Shown: positions 14,720 to 24,016, numbered from the stretch's first letter. The stretch: 36,400 bases of DNA from CAYMDS01 sp964576705 (GCA_964576705.1 CAZNVI010000007.1:1-36400); one strand, 5' to 3'. Numbers and translations are program-made. The notes: generated from the sequence alone by a model not told the origin.

Positions 14720-17700
14720 ATGTCCGGGTTTGTTCATCTCCATAACCACACCGAATACTCGCTTCTAGATGGGTTAAGTAAAGTAAAAAAAATGGCAGAA
14801 CGCGCAAAAGACCTTGGGATGTCAGCTCTTGCTATCACAGATCATGGGAGCATGTATGGAGTAATTAGATTTTACCAGGCATGCAAAAGTATAGGCATAA
14901 AACCTATCATCGGGTGTGAAATTTATATAGCCAAAAGATCACTTTATGATAAAGACGCACAACTCGATAAAGATTACAACCATCTCATACTTCTGGTTAA
15001 AAACGAAACCGGTTATAAGAATTTACTAAAAATAGTATCTACTTCCTGGCTTGACGGATATTACTATAAACCCAGAACTGACCTGGATCTTTTATCTAAA
15101 TATCATGAAGGCCTCATATGTTTAAGTGCATGCGTAAATGGGTATGTCGCTGAACCGCTATTGAAAGACGAGGATGAGGTAGCTGAAAAAAGGGCAATTA
15201 AACTTTCTGAGATTTTCGGTAAAGATAATTTTTACATTGAATTACAAAAACACATTGACGTTCCGCCTCAAGAAAAAGCGAATAGAAAACTTATAGCACT
15301 CTCCAAAAAACTTGGCCTGCCGGTAGTTGCAACAAATGATAACCATTATACAAATGAAGATGATGCTGAAGCACAGGAAGTATTACTGTGCATGCAGACG
15401 CAAACTACCTTAGATGATAAAAACCGTAAACTCTCCATGCTAGGGTCCCCGGACTTTTATCTTAAAAACGAAGCTGAAATGGCAAAGCTTTTTGCAGATG
15501 TACCAGAAGCTGTAGAAAATACATTAAAAATTGCTGATGCATGTAATTTAGAAATTACTCTTGGTAAATGGATAATGCCGGTATTTGAAGTACCTGAAGG
15601 CAAAACTTCGGCAGAACATCTAACAGAACTGGTAAATGAAGGAATTAAAAAAAGATATTCAGATATCACATCAGAAATTAAAATACGGGTGGAATATGAA
15701 CTTTCTATAATTCTTAAAAAAAAGTATGAAACATATTTTCTAGTTGTTTCAGATTTCGTGATTTGGGCAAAGAAAAACGGTATCGCTGTGGGGCCTGGCC
15801 GCGGATCTGCGGCTGGATCTGTGGTGTCTTATGCTTTAGGAATAACAGATGTCGATCCGTTCTTTTTCGCACTTCCATTTGAACGCTTCCTTAATCCGGA
15901 CCGTCCATCAGCACCTGATATAGATTTAGATTTCGCTGACACAAGACGTGAAGAGGTAATCGCTTATGTCACAAACAAATACGGGAAAGATAAAGTTGCC
16001 CAAATTATAACCTTCGGTTCTATGGAAGCAAGAGCTGCTGTGCGTGATGTAGGACGTGTACTTGGATATCCATATGCGATTCCTGACCGCATAGCGAAAA
16101 TGATTCCTCCTGGTTGGCAGGGACACGCCATGACTGTAGATATGGCACTTGAACAAAACTCTGATTTAAGACAAGCATATAATTCAGAAAGTGACACAAA
16201 AAGAATTCTCGATTTAGCTAAACACATGGAAGGTGTGGCACGACACGCCTCTGTTCATGCCGCAGGAGTAGTGATAGCCGATAAGCCACTCACAGAATAT
16301 GTTCCTCTTCAAAGAGAAACTAATGGTGAAAAAATAGTTACCCAATATGATATGTACACAGTAGGAGAAGACGGGGTAGGGCTTCTTAAGATGGATTTCT
16401 TAGGACTTCGCAATTTAACAATCATAGAAGAATCACTAAAATTTATAAAACAAAACCAGGACAAGGATATAGACTTTAAAAACGTTCCTCTGGATGATAA
16501 AAAAACATATCAACTATTATCTTTAGGTGAAACAACAGGAATATTCCAGTTAGAATCTGCGGGTATGCGGCGATATGTTAAGGATTTAAAACCTACAACT
16601 ATCTTTGACCTGCAAGCCATGGTGGCTCTATATAGACCAGGTCCTATGAATATCATCCCGGAATTTATAAAAAGAAAACATAACCCGACACTAATAACAT
16701 ATCCGGATGAACGCCTGGTAGAAATACTGAAACAATCTTACGGTGTTATCACTTTTCAAGATGATGTATTGCTTACTGCGATTACACTTGCCGGTTATTC
16801 ATGGCTCGATGCTGATAAATTTAGAAAGGCTATGGGTAAAAAAATTCCGGCAGAAATGAAAAAACAAGAAGAAATGTTTCTGGAAGGATGTATAAAAAAT
16901 GGTTTAACGAAACAAAAAGCGCTTAATATATTTCAACTCATAGCCCCGTTTGCGGGTTATGGATTTAATAAAGCCCATGCAGCATGTTATGCCACAATTG
17001 CTTTTAGAACAGCTTATCTTAAAGCCCATTTTCCCGTAGAGTTTATGACTGCGCTTTTAACTGCTGAATCCAGAGGCGCAACTGGTCCTGTAAAAAACGA
17101 AAAAATTTCCCAAGCTATAGCTGAATGCAAAAGGCTTAATGTACCGGTTCTTAGACCGGATATAAATAAATCATTATCGGATTTCTCAATTGAAGAAAAC
17201 TCTAAAGTCCGATTCGGACTATCAGCCATTAAGAACGTAGGGTCAGCTGCCATAGAATCCATACTTAATGCCAGGAAAAATAATAACTTTACTGATCTCT
17301 TCGACTTTTGTTCCAAAGTAGATTTATCTAAAGTTAATAAAAAAACTATGGAAAGCTTAATTAAAGCAGGAGCTATGGATAATTTTGGTAACAGAGCCTC
17401 CTTACTTATCGCTATGCCTGAGGTTATACTTAAATGCCACCAAATTAAAAAGCAGAAATCAGAAGGACAGTCCCAACTTTTTGATGATGACACAGATTCT
17501 CAAAACACTCATGAATTTAAGGTAACGGATATTGAAGATTTTACTTTAAATGAGAAACTGATGTTTGAAAAAGAATTTTTAGGATTTTATCTCACCTCTC
17601 ATCCGCAAGCAGATACATTGACATACGTCAAATCAATAGTCTCACATCAAATCGAACTGTTAGAAATAGAAAAAGAAGGAACTTTAGTAAAGGTCGGAGG

Positions 17701-17944
17701 TATTATCGAAACAGCAAGAAAGATTTTCACTAAAAAAACTAATGCACAAATGGCATTTATATCTATCGGGGATGAAAAAGGTATAACTATAGAATGCGTA
17801 GTATTCCCGCGTGTATTTGAACAATATAAAGATTTATTAGTTAACGATTACGTAGTATTAATAGAAGGAAGACTGGATATGAAAGATGAACGCCCGATAA
17901 TAATAGCTGACAAGATTTATTCTGCGAAAAATCTAAGGGTATGA
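14720..17944 (+). CDS. dnaE: DNA polymerase III subunit alpha
   Basis: 1074 aa replicative polymerase of the DnaE type (no embedded 3'-5' exonuclease as in PolC). An N-terminal PHP domain starts HLHNHTEYSLLDG; the C-family palm has GPGRGSAAGS and the catalytic Asp pair in PDIDLDF (about residues 398-403); RHASVHAAGVV, the FRKAMGKK fingers region, and AGYGFNKAHAACYA follow. A tandem helix-hairpin-helix region and an OB fold (about 985-1050) close the protein. It is shorter than E. coli DnaE (1160), with little left after the OB fold, so the tau-binding tail is reduced. PHP metal ligands look largely kept. Confidence 0.97.
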   Translation: MSGFVHLHNHTEYSLLDGLSKVKKMAERAKDLGMSALAITDHGSMYGVIRFYQACKSIGIKPIIGCEIYIAKRSLYDKDAQLDKDYNHLILLVKNETGYKNLLKIVSTSWLDGYYYKPRTDLDLLSKYHEGLICLSACVNGYVAEPLLKDEDEVAEKRAIKLSEIFGKDNFYIELQKHIDVPPQEKANRKLIALSKKLGLPVVATNDNHYTNEDDAEAQEVLLCMQTQTTLDDKNRKLSMLGSPDFYLKNEAEMAKLFADVPEAVENTLKIADACNLEITLGKWIMPVFEVPEGKTSAEHLTELVNEGIKKRYSDITSEIKIRVEYELSIILKKKYETYFLVVSDFVIWAKKNGIAVGPGRGSAAGSVVSYALGITDVDPFFFALPFERFLNPDRPSAPDIDLDFADTRREEVIAYVTNKYGKDKVAQIITFGSMEARAAVRDVGRVLGYPYAIPDRIAKMIPPGWQGHAMTVDMALEQNSDLRQAYNSESDTKRILDLAKHMEGVARHASVHAAGVVIADKPLTEYVPLQRETNGEKIVTQYDMYTVGEDGVGLLKMDFLGLRNLTIIEESLKFIKQNQDKDIDFKNVPLDDKKTYQLLSLGETTGIFQLESAGMRRYVKDLKPTTIFDLQAMVALYRPGPMNIIPEFIKRKHNPTLITYPDERLVEILKQSYGVITFQDDVLLTAITLAGYSWLDADKFRKAMGKKIPAEMKKQEEMFLEGCIKNGLTKQKALNIFQLIAPFAGYGFNKAHAACYATIAFRTAYLKAHFPVEFMTALLTAESRGATGPVKNEKISQAIAECKRLNVPVLRPDINKSLSDFSIEENSKVRFGLSAIKNVGSAAIESILNARKNNNFTDLFDFCSKVDLSKVNKKTMESLIKAGAMDNFGNRASLLIAMPEVILKCHQIKKQKSEGQSQLFDDDTDSQNTHEFKVTDIEDFTLNEKLMFEKEFLGFYLTSHPQADTLTYVKSIVSHQIELLEIEKEGTLVKVGGIIETARKIFTKKTNAQMAFISIGDEKGITIECVVFPRVFEQYKDLLVNDYVVLIEGRLDMKDERPIIIADKIYSAKNLRV

Positions 17945-17957
17945 AAACTTTATACTC

Positions 17958-17986
17958 TTGACTTCCTTATCTATCACAATTAAAAT
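17958..17986 (+). promoter_or_regulatory. Promoter of the atp operon
   Basis: TTGACT (17958-17963), a 17-nt spacer and TAAAAT (17981-17986). The predicted start is near 17993, between two in-frame ATGs (17990 and 17996), so the second ATG is the more likely initiator and the message would be nearly leaderless. Confidence 0.7.
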
Positions 17987-17995
17987 TATATGGCT

Positions 17996-18853
17996 ATGGC
18001 AGCCTTCGCGCCAGATGTGATTTTCAATCTTGGCCCGCTACCAGTAACCAATACATTAATTCACACCCTAATCGTAGACGGGATACTTATCTGCATAGCT
18101 TTATACCTCTCAAAAAATATAAAGTTAATTCCGAAGGGCCTACAGTCAATTATCGAACCCATGATGGATTGGTTTTACTCACTTTCTGAAAACACAGCAC
18201 CTACGAAAAAAGCTTTAAAAGCGATTTTTCCATACGTAGCTACGTTTTTTCTCTTCATATTTGTTTGTAACATCTCTAGCTTGCTACCCGGCGTTGGAAC
18301 AATAGGTTTTCATCCTGAAGAGTCAACTGTGGTTCATGAGGTCAATGCATCATCAATCGCTGAAGACACGCATGTCTCAGAAGAAACTGAAACCCATTCA
18401 GAGTTTATACCGCTTATTCGCGGAGCTACAAGCGACATTAACGTTACATTAGCATTATCTGTTATTTCAGTCGTCGCAACTCATATCCTAAGTATCCAAC
18501 TTACAGGACTTAAGGATTATATGTCCAGATGGTTTTCATTTAATCCTATAAATTTATATGTAGGGTTTTTGGAGCTGATAGCTGAATTCACGAAGATAAT
18601 CTCTCTTTCATTCAGGCTATTTGGTAATATCTTTGCAGGCGAAGTAGCGCTGCACACCATTTCGTCACTATTCGCATTCCTTGCGCCTATTCCCTTTCTT
18701 TTGCTAGAATCTATAGTTAGTATAGTTCAGGCATTAGTGTTTTCTATTTTAACACTTGTGTTTATGTCAGTACTCACTAAACCACATCATAATGCAGCAC
18801 ATGAAACTACACATCCTGGACCTACAGGACATGAGGAGGTGATAGTAACATGA
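17996..18853 (+). CDS. atpB: F-type ATP synthase subunit a
   Basis: 285 aa membrane subunit that forms the proton half-channels against the c ring. Hydrophobic helices are spread over the protein, and the essential Arg is in SFRLFGNIFAGE. A hydrophilic stretch of about 35 residues (VHEVNASS to HSEFIPL) separates two helices; HVSEETETHSE is acidic and probably an external loop. C-terminal tail is His-rich. The start at 17996 (MAAFAP) was preferred because the promoter places the transcript start at about 17993; ATG 17990 adds only two residues. First gene of the operon; its stop overlaps the atpE ATG. Confidence 0.95.
   Translation: MAAFAPDVIFNLGPLPVTNTLIHTLIVDGILICIALYLSKNIKLIPKGLQSIIEPMMDWFYSLSENTAPTKKALKAIFPYVATFFLFIFVCNISSLLPGVGTIGFHPEESTVVHEVNASSIAEDTHVSEETETHSEFIPLIRGATSDINVTLALSVISVVATHILSIQLTGLKDYMSRWFSFNPINLYVGFLELIAEFTKIISLSFRLFGNIFAGEVALHTISSLFAFLAPIPFLLLESIVSIVQALVFSILTLVFMSVLTKPHHNAAHETTHPGPTGHEEVIVT
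18834..18842 (+). promoter_or_regulatory. Strong ribosome binding site of atpE
   Basis: GAGGAGGTGA lies inside the end of atpB, about 8 nt before the atpE ATG at 18850. A strong site fits the need for many c subunits per complex. Confidence 0.75.
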
Positions 18854-19056
18854 ATTTTACACTTACAGGGGGGGCTGTTATCGCAGTCGGCGGCATAGCA
18901 CCAGCTGTTGCGATCATGTACATAGGCGGCAAAGCCATGGAAGCTATAGGACGCAATCCTGATTCTGCAGGAAAAATCTTACCACCGATGTTGCTCTCCT
19001 TAGCGTTCGCCGAAGCTATAGCTATTTATGCGCTTATTTTGGCATTCACAGGCTAA
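18850..19056 (+). CDS. atpE: F-type ATP synthase subunit c
   Basis: 68 aa hairpin of two TM helices joined by a polar loop GRNPDSAGK (the usual RNP/RQP loop). The ion-binding carboxylate is E55 in the second helix (AFAEAIAIYAL). The residue after it is Ala rather than the Ser/Thr common in sodium-type rings, so proton coupling is more likely; this is an inference. The N-terminal helix is glycine-rich. It forms the rotor ring. A 110-nt gap without gene follows before atpF. Confidence 0.95.
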   Translation: MNFTLTGGAVIAVGGIAPAVAIMYIGGKAMEAIGRNPDSAGKILPPMLLSLAFAEAIAIYALILAFTG

Positions 19057-19166
19057 AATCTCGAAAATAGTATCAATGAGAGCAAAAACAATAAAGACGA
19101 CAATGACATTAGATATCTTAAAGTATGATAGGTGATGTTCTTGATCGAGTATTAATTTTATAAATT

Positions 19167-19673
19167 ATGGAAGTTTTAGAAAATTTTGGTTTCGAACCAA
19201 TATTATTTATCGCCCAAATTGTAAATTTTTTGATCATATTTATTGTGATGAAAAAATTTCTTTATAAGCCATTACTTAAAGTCATGGAAGAACGGAAGAA
19301 AAAAATAGAGGAGGGCTTAAAAGACGCAGAAGAATCAAATCGACTACTGAAAGAAACTATCGACAAAGAACAAGAAATTTTAAAGAATGCGCACATCGAA
19401 GCGAAAAAACTTCTTGAAGAGGCGAAAACTAAACATGACGCGCTACTTTTAAAAACCGAAGCGGATACTAAAGCAAAAGTTGAAAAAATGATTTCTGATG
19501 CCAGAATCCAAATAAATACAGAATCGATACAGGCTTCCAAAAACCTATCGCAAAAAGTAAGTAAACTCGCAGCAAAAATGCTGGAAGAATCATTAGTCGG
19601 ATTTTTTAAACCCGAGGATCAAGATGTTGTAATTAGAAATGCCTTAAAAAAATTAAAGGAAAAGGCGGATTAA
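19167..19673 (+). CDS. atpF: F-type ATP synthase subunit b
   Basis: 168 aa. One N-terminal TM helix (about residues 12-28) with the typical NFLIIFIVMKKFLYKPL passage, then a long charged alpha-helical coiled coil (about 35-130) rich in Lys/Glu, and a C-terminal region KNLSQKVSKLAAKMLEES that normally contacts delta. Forms the peripheral stalk as a dimer. Only one b gene is seen. The delta-alpha fusion gene starts 4 nt after its stop, so coupling is likely. Relevant to the fusion because b is the delta C-terminal domain's partner. Confidence 0.94.
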   Translation: MEVLENFGFEPILFIAQIVNFLIIFIVMKKFLYKPLLKVMEERKKKIEEGLKDAEESNRLLKETIDKEQEILKNAHIEAKKLLEEAKTKHDALLLKTEADTKAKVEKMISDARIQINTESIQASKNLSQKVSKLAAKMLEESLVGFFKPEDQDVVIRNALKKLKEKAD

Positions 19674-19677
19674 TTAA

Positions 19678-21672
19678 ATGGTAAAAAATGACATTAAAGA
19701 AATTTTAAAAAACAGCGTGACAAATGGTAGAATAGATGAAAAGAAAACGAAAAAAGTTGCAAATACCCTTGACCGTAGATCATTGAAACAGTACGTTAAG
19801 ATTTTAAGAAATTTCGAAAAATCGAAAAAGGTAACTATTGACGTTCCCGCAACATATAAAGACGAGTATACTAACGAACTGGCTGAACTATTCCCTAATA
19901 AAACTATAATAATTAGAAAAGACCCATCGCTTATCTTAGGCATTAAGATAACCAGCGGAGATGATGTATTAGAATTAAACTTAAAAAACGAGTTTGAAAA
20001 GCTATTGGAACACATTTCAAATGATGAATTAGAACCGAATACATCAAATAATATTTCAGAAAGCCGCATTATAGCTAATCTTGAAGATAGCATTTCTTCT
20101 TATTCTTCAAAGCCGGATTATAAGTTTGAGAACATAGGAAGAGTTGAAAAAAATAATGATGGAGTAGTCACAGCCAGCGGGTTATCTAAGGTAACAATGG
20201 GAGAATTGGTTATTTTCGAATCATCGGATTCAAATGAGAAAACTACAGGTTTTGTTCTAAATTTATCAGAAGACACAGTTTCTATAATTTTACTTGGGAC
20301 AGATAATTCTATAAAAGAAGGTGACATTATAAAAAGAACTAACTCCTTACTTAGTATTCCGGTACACGATGATTTGATCGGACGCGTGGTGGATCCATTG
20401 GGTAGTCCACTAGATGGAAAGCCCAAGATCAAAAGTAAAGTTAATATGCCTCTCGAAAGAATCGCGGCAGGAGTTATCGATAGAGAGCCTGTTGATACAC
20501 CACTGAAAACAGGAATTAAAGCTATCGACTCTATGATCCCGGTAGGCCGCGGACAACGTGAACTCATAATAGGCGATCGAGGCTTGGGTAAAACAGCAAT
20601 TGCAATTGACACAATAATTAACCAGAAAAACAACAACTACTCTAGCAATAATGCAAAAAGGCCAACGACTCGACTCGCGACGAAGCGGGCCAACGACTCG
20701 ACTCGCGACGAAGCGGGCCAACGACCTATCATATGCATATATGTAGCAATCGGCCAAAAACAAAGCTCTGTAGCACAGACAATCGAAATTTTGAAAGAAA
20801 ATGAAGCGATAGATTACACTATTATCGTAGCAGCACCCGCAAACTCTCCTGCAGCACTGCAATATTTAGCTCCATATGCAGGTAGTGCAATAGCAGAGTA
20901 TTTTATGGAAAAAGGTCAGGATGTTTTAATTGTATATGACGATCTTACGAAACATGCATGGGCTTATAGGCAGTTATCCCTCGTACTTCAGAGGCCTGCC
21001 GGACGTGAAGCATACCCTGGTGACATTTTTTATCTTCACAGTCGGCTTTTGGAGCGTGCAGTAAAGCTAAACAAGAAAAATGGCGGAGGCTCTATAACTG
21101 CACTTCCTATCATCGAAACACAAGCAAGTGACATGTCTGCATATATTCCGACAAATGTGATTTCTATAACAGACGGTCAAATTTATTTAGAACAAAGCCT
21201 GTTTAATATCGGCATACGTCCCGCTATAAATCCAGGAAACTCTGTATCCCGTGTCGGCGGAGCAGCCCAAACCAAAGCTATTAAATCTGTAGCCGGAAAA
21301 TTACGTCTTGAACTGGCACAGTATAACTCCCTGGCAGCATTCGCACAATTTGGAAGCGAACTGGATGAATCAACTCTTAAGCAGCTGGAAAGAGGTAAAC
21401 GGATCGTTGAAATCCTCAAACAATCCCAATACAAACCTTTATCAGAGGCTCTTGAGATAATAAGCCTTTGGTCTGCCACAGGTGGCTTGCTGGATGATAT
21501 TCAGGTTGAAAATGTACAAGAATTTGAAACACAGCTTCATGATTATGTCAGTATGCACAACAAACAACTCCTTAGAGACCTGGAAAGCGGAGATAAATTA
21601 TCAGAAAAAGTCACAAATGAGCTAAAAGATGTGGTTGAACAATTCAAAAAAGGTTTTAAAAGTACTTATTAA
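19678..21672 (+). CDS. atpHA: Fused ATP synthase subunit delta and subunit alpha
   Basis: 664 aa in one uninterrupted frame. Residues 1-113 resemble a shortened delta (OSCP) subunit: a reduced N-terminal helical part (1-50), then the C-terminal domain with DPSLILGIKITSGDDVLELNLKNEFEKLLEHI. A Ser/Asn-rich linker (114-127) joins it to a full alpha subunit from about 128: GRVEKNNDGVV, Walker A GDRGLGKT at 299-306, then CIYVAIGQKQS and the DDLTKHAWAYRQLSL and AINPGNSVSRVGG stretches. About 30 extra residues (318-350), partly encoded by a 28-bp tandem repeat, follow the Walker A helix. No other delta gene is present. No in-frame ATG lies at the alpha N-terminus; a TTG near residue 110 is the only obvious internal start. 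Fusion order and the insert are unusual. Confidence 0.93.
   Translation: MVKNDIKEILKNSVTNGRIDEKKTKKVANTLDRRSLKQYVKILRNFEKSKKVTIDVPATYKDEYTNELAELFPNKTIIIRKDPSLILGIKITSGDDVLELNLKNEFEKLLEHISNDELEPNTSNNISESRIIANLEDSISSYSSKPDYKFENIGRVEKNNDGVVTASGLSKVTMGELVIFESSDSNEKTTGFVLNLSEDTVSIILLGTDNSIKEGDIIKRTNSLLSIPVHDDLIGRVVDPLGSPLDGKPKIKSKVNMPLERIAAGVIDREPVDTPLKTGIKAIDSMIPVGRGQRELIIGDRGLGKTAIAIDTIINQKNNNYSSNNAKRPTTRLATKRANDSTRDEAGQRPIICIYVAIGQKQSSVAQTIEILKENEAIDYTIIVAAPANSPAALQYLAPYAGSAIAEYFMEKGQDVLIVYDDLTKHAWAYRQLSLVLQRPAGREAYPGDIFYLHSRLLERAVKLNKKNGGGSITALPIIETQASDMSAYIPTNVISITDGQIYLEQSLFNIGIRPAINPGNSVSRVGGAAQTKAIKSVAGKLRLELAQYNSLAAFAQFGSELDESTLKQLERGKRIVEILKQSQYKPLSEALEIISLWSATGGLLDDIQVENVQEFETQLHDYVSMHNKQLLRDLESGDKLSEKVTNELKDVVEQFKKGFKSTY
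20661..20725 (+). repeat. 28-bp tandem repeat (2.3 copies) inside atpA
   Basis: Two identical 28-bp units (20661-20688 and 20689-20716) and 9 nt of a third. Because 28 is not a multiple of 3, the two copies are read in different frames (RPTTRLATKR, then ANDSTRDEAGQ). The unit equals four heptads and is also found at the gatD start. Confidence 0.9.
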
Positions 21673-21716
21673 TTAGCTTTTAGTAGTCAGTCTACAATGT
21701 ATTAACCTAACTGATT

Positions 21717-22586
21717 ATGTCAAACATATTAACATTAACAAGAAGAATTAAAGCAGCACAAAATGTGTCTAAAACCACGAAAGCTTTACAGATGATATCA
21801 GCTTCTAAAATGAAGCGTGCTCAACAAGCAGTGCATAGGACGCGTCCATATGTTCAAAAATTGAATGAGATTTCAAGTCTAATACGCCAAGGCTCTACGG
21901 GAAATTTCAATCATCCTTATCTTTCTTCGAAAAACACCTCAGGAAAAACACTCCTGCTGGTTATATCGCCTGATAAAGGTCTTTGCGGAAGTTTAGTTAC
22001 TAACTTACTTCGAGAATTCTTAAATTTTAGGAAAACGGAGGAGAAAGATACTTCATATGTCGTGGTTGGGAAAAAAATGGAAGGAAGAATTATTAAACTA
22101 AGTCGGGAAATAATAGCATCCTTTGCTTTTGGAGGGGTATTGCCTGAATTCCATATGATTTATCCTTTGATGAAAATTATAGATGATTATTATGGAAAAA
22201 ATAAGGTAGACAGCGTAAAAATATTAATGACAGAATATAAAGGTGTCTTTACGCAAACACCGAAAGTTCAAACAATTCTCCCAATCGTACTCCCGGAGAC
22301 TATCAACGAAACATCTGCTTATTTTACGTCTTATGAACCAAATAAAGAAAAGATCCTCAACTCAATTCTGAAGCACTATCTTGAAATGTCTTTGTATCTT
22401 TCACTACTTGAGTGCTTTGTGTCAGAACAAGCTGCCAGGATGATATCCATGCAAAACGCTACAAACAATGCCAGAGACATAATTGATGTACTACAATTGG
22501 AATATAATAAAACCAGACAGAGTAAAATTACAAATGAGATTCTGGATATGGGAAGTGGAGCTACCTTCTCAACTCTTGAACAATAA
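21717..22586 (+). CDS. atpG: F-type ATP synthase subunit gamma
   Basis: 289 aa central-stalk subunit. The N-terminal helix RRIKAAQNVSKTTKALQMISASKMKRAQ and the C-terminal helix EQAARMISMQNATNNARDIIDVLQLEYNKTRQSKITNEIL form the coiled coil that turns inside the alpha/beta ring. DKGLCGSLVTNLL marks the Rossmann-like middle domain. Normal length and no interruptions. It lies 44 nt after the delta-alpha gene and 3 nt before atpD. Confidence 0.96.
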   Translation: MSNILTLTRRIKAAQNVSKTTKALQMISASKMKRAQQAVHRTRPYVQKLNEISSLIRQGSTGNFNHPYLSSKNTSGKTLLLVISPDKGLCGSLVTNLLREFLNFRKTEEKDTSYVVVGKKMEGRIIKLSREIIASFAFGGVLPEFHMIYPLMKIIDDYYGKNKVDSVKILMTEYKGVFTQTPKVQTILPIVLPETINETSAYFTSYEPNKEKILNSILKHYLEMSLYLSLLECFVSEQAARMISMQNATNNARDIIDVLQLEYNKTRQSKITNEILDMGSGATFSTLEQ

Positions 22587-22589
22587 CCT

Positions 22590-23987
22590 ATGACTGATAT
22601 AAATAATAAAAATATAGGAGTAATTACAGGAATTGCCGGTCCTGTAGTTAATGTATATTTTGAAAAAGAACTTCCAGGTATTTTTGAAGCTCTTGAAATT
22701 GAGACATCTCACGGAAAAGTGTTAACTATGGAAGTCCAGTTTCTTACAGGTGACCATGAAGTAAAAGCAATAGCGTTCGGATCTACAGACGGATTAAGTC
22801 GCGGAATGAAAGTAATTAAAACCGGAGCCCCTATTAGCGTACCAGTGGGCGAAAAAACTTTAGGTAGAATCTTTGATGTCTTAGGTAATACTATTGATGG
22901 AAAAAATTTTGATAATAAGGGCACCAGATTGGAACCTATACATAAGTCACCGCCATTACTTACAGAACAAGAAACTAAACCTCAGATGCTTGAGACAGGC
23001 ATGAAAGTTATCGACTTAATAGCTCCTTTCGCAAAAGGAGGAAAAACAGCAGCATTTGGAGGCGCAGGAGTCGGAAAAACAGTTATAGTTAAAGAACTTA
23101 TTCGAAATATTGCTATGGTACATAAAGGACACTCCGTATTTGCAGGAGTCGGTGAGCGTACGCGTGAAGGCACTGACTTATGGCTTGAAATGATTGAAGC
23201 AAATGTTATGGATAAAACAGTCATGGTATATGGACAGATGAATGAACCACCGGGTAACAGACTCAGAGTAGCACTTACAGCATTAACTATGGCTGAATAT
23301 TTTCGGGATATTAAAAAAGAGGATGTATTACTTTTTATAGATAACGTTTTTCGCTTCGCTCAAGCAGGAAGCGAAGTATCAGCGTTACTCGGCAGAATGC
23401 CATCAGCGGTTGGGTACCAACCCACCTTAGCATCGGAAATTGGTGCACTTCAAGAAAGAATTACATCTACTATTCATGGTTCAATTACATCAGTCCAAGC
23501 AGTATACGTACCGGCTGATGACTATACAGATCCCGCACCAGCTACTATATTTGCCCACTTAGACTCTACTATTACACTTGAAAGGTCTTTAGCTGAACAA
23601 GGTTTATACCCTGCTGTCGATCCTTTAACTTCATCTTCTAGAATTTTAGATCCTAACATAGTAGGCGAAGAGCACTATAATGTAGCGCGCGGCGTACAAA
23701 AAGTTCTCCAGCGTTATAAAGATCTTCAGGATATAATAGCAATATTAGGGGTGGATGAGTTATCAGATGAAGATAAATTGGTCGTCGCACGCGCACGCAA
23801 GATCCAACGCTTCTTAACTCAACCCATGTTCGTTGCTGAAGCATTCACAGGACAAGCTGGTAAATATGTGAAAGTATCAGATACCGTAAAGGGGTTTAAA
23901 GAATTGTTAGATGGAAAATATGATCACTTACCAGAACAAGCATTTTATATGATAGGCGCCATCGATGAGGCTTCGGAAAAGGGTTAA
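22590..23987 (+). CDS. atpD: F-type ATP synthase subunit beta
   Basis: 465 aa catalytic subunit. Walker A GGAGVGKT (about residues 156-163), the catalytic Glu in GERTREG, Walker B LLFIDNVFRFAQAG and the MPSAVGYQPTLA and DELSDEDK (DELSEED-type catch loop) motifs are all intact. ATP synthesis and hydrolysis take place at its sites. Unlike the alpha gene, it has no repeat-derived insert, so the neighbouring catalytic subunit is of standard length. Confidence 0.97.
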   Translation: MTDINNKNIGVITGIAGPVVNVYFEKELPGIFEALEIETSHGKVLTMEVQFLTGDHEVKAIAFGSTDGLSRGMKVIKTGAPISVPVGEKTLGRIFDVLGNTIDGKNFDNKGTRLEPIHKSPPLLTEQETKPQMLETGMKVIDLIAPFAKGGKTAAFGGAGVGKTVIVKELIRNIAMVHKGHSVFAGVGERTREGTDLWLEMIEANVMDKTVMVYGQMNEPPGNRLRVALTALTMAEYFRDIKKEDVLLFIDNVFRFAQAGSEVSALLGRMPSAVGYQPTLASEIGALQERITSTIHGSITSVQAVYVPADDYTDPAPATIFAHLDSTITLERSLAEQGLYPAVDPLTSSSRILDPNIVGEEHYNVARGVQKVLQRYKDLQDIIAILGVDELSDEDKLVVARARKIQRFLTQPMFVAEAFTGQAGKYVKVSDTVKGFKELLDGKYDHLPEQAFYMIGAIDEASEKG

Positions 23988-24002
23988 ATCTTAACCTGTA
24001 AG

Positions 24003-24016
24003 CTTATCACTTATCA
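24003..24016 (+). repeat. Heptad repeat between atpD and atpC
   Basis: CTTATCA twice in tandem, followed by CTTTTTT, in the 39-nt spacer upstream of atpC. Another case of 7-bp period. Confidence 0.6.

Noticed and set aside
16000..16227. Antisense frame opposite dnaE
   Set aside because: Shadow of the conserved polymerase palm; no recognisable product.
19057..19166. Missing gene between atpE and atpF
   Set aside because: No frame of useful length or motif is seen in the 110 nt; no atpH is hidden here.
20661..20725. CRISPR array inside atpA
   Set aside because: The repeats are directly adjacent with no spacers, are within a coding frame, and only 2.3 copies exist.
20118..20862. Antisense open frames of 150-172 codons opposite atpA
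   Set aside because: They are mirror frames of a conserved gene with no motif or start signal.
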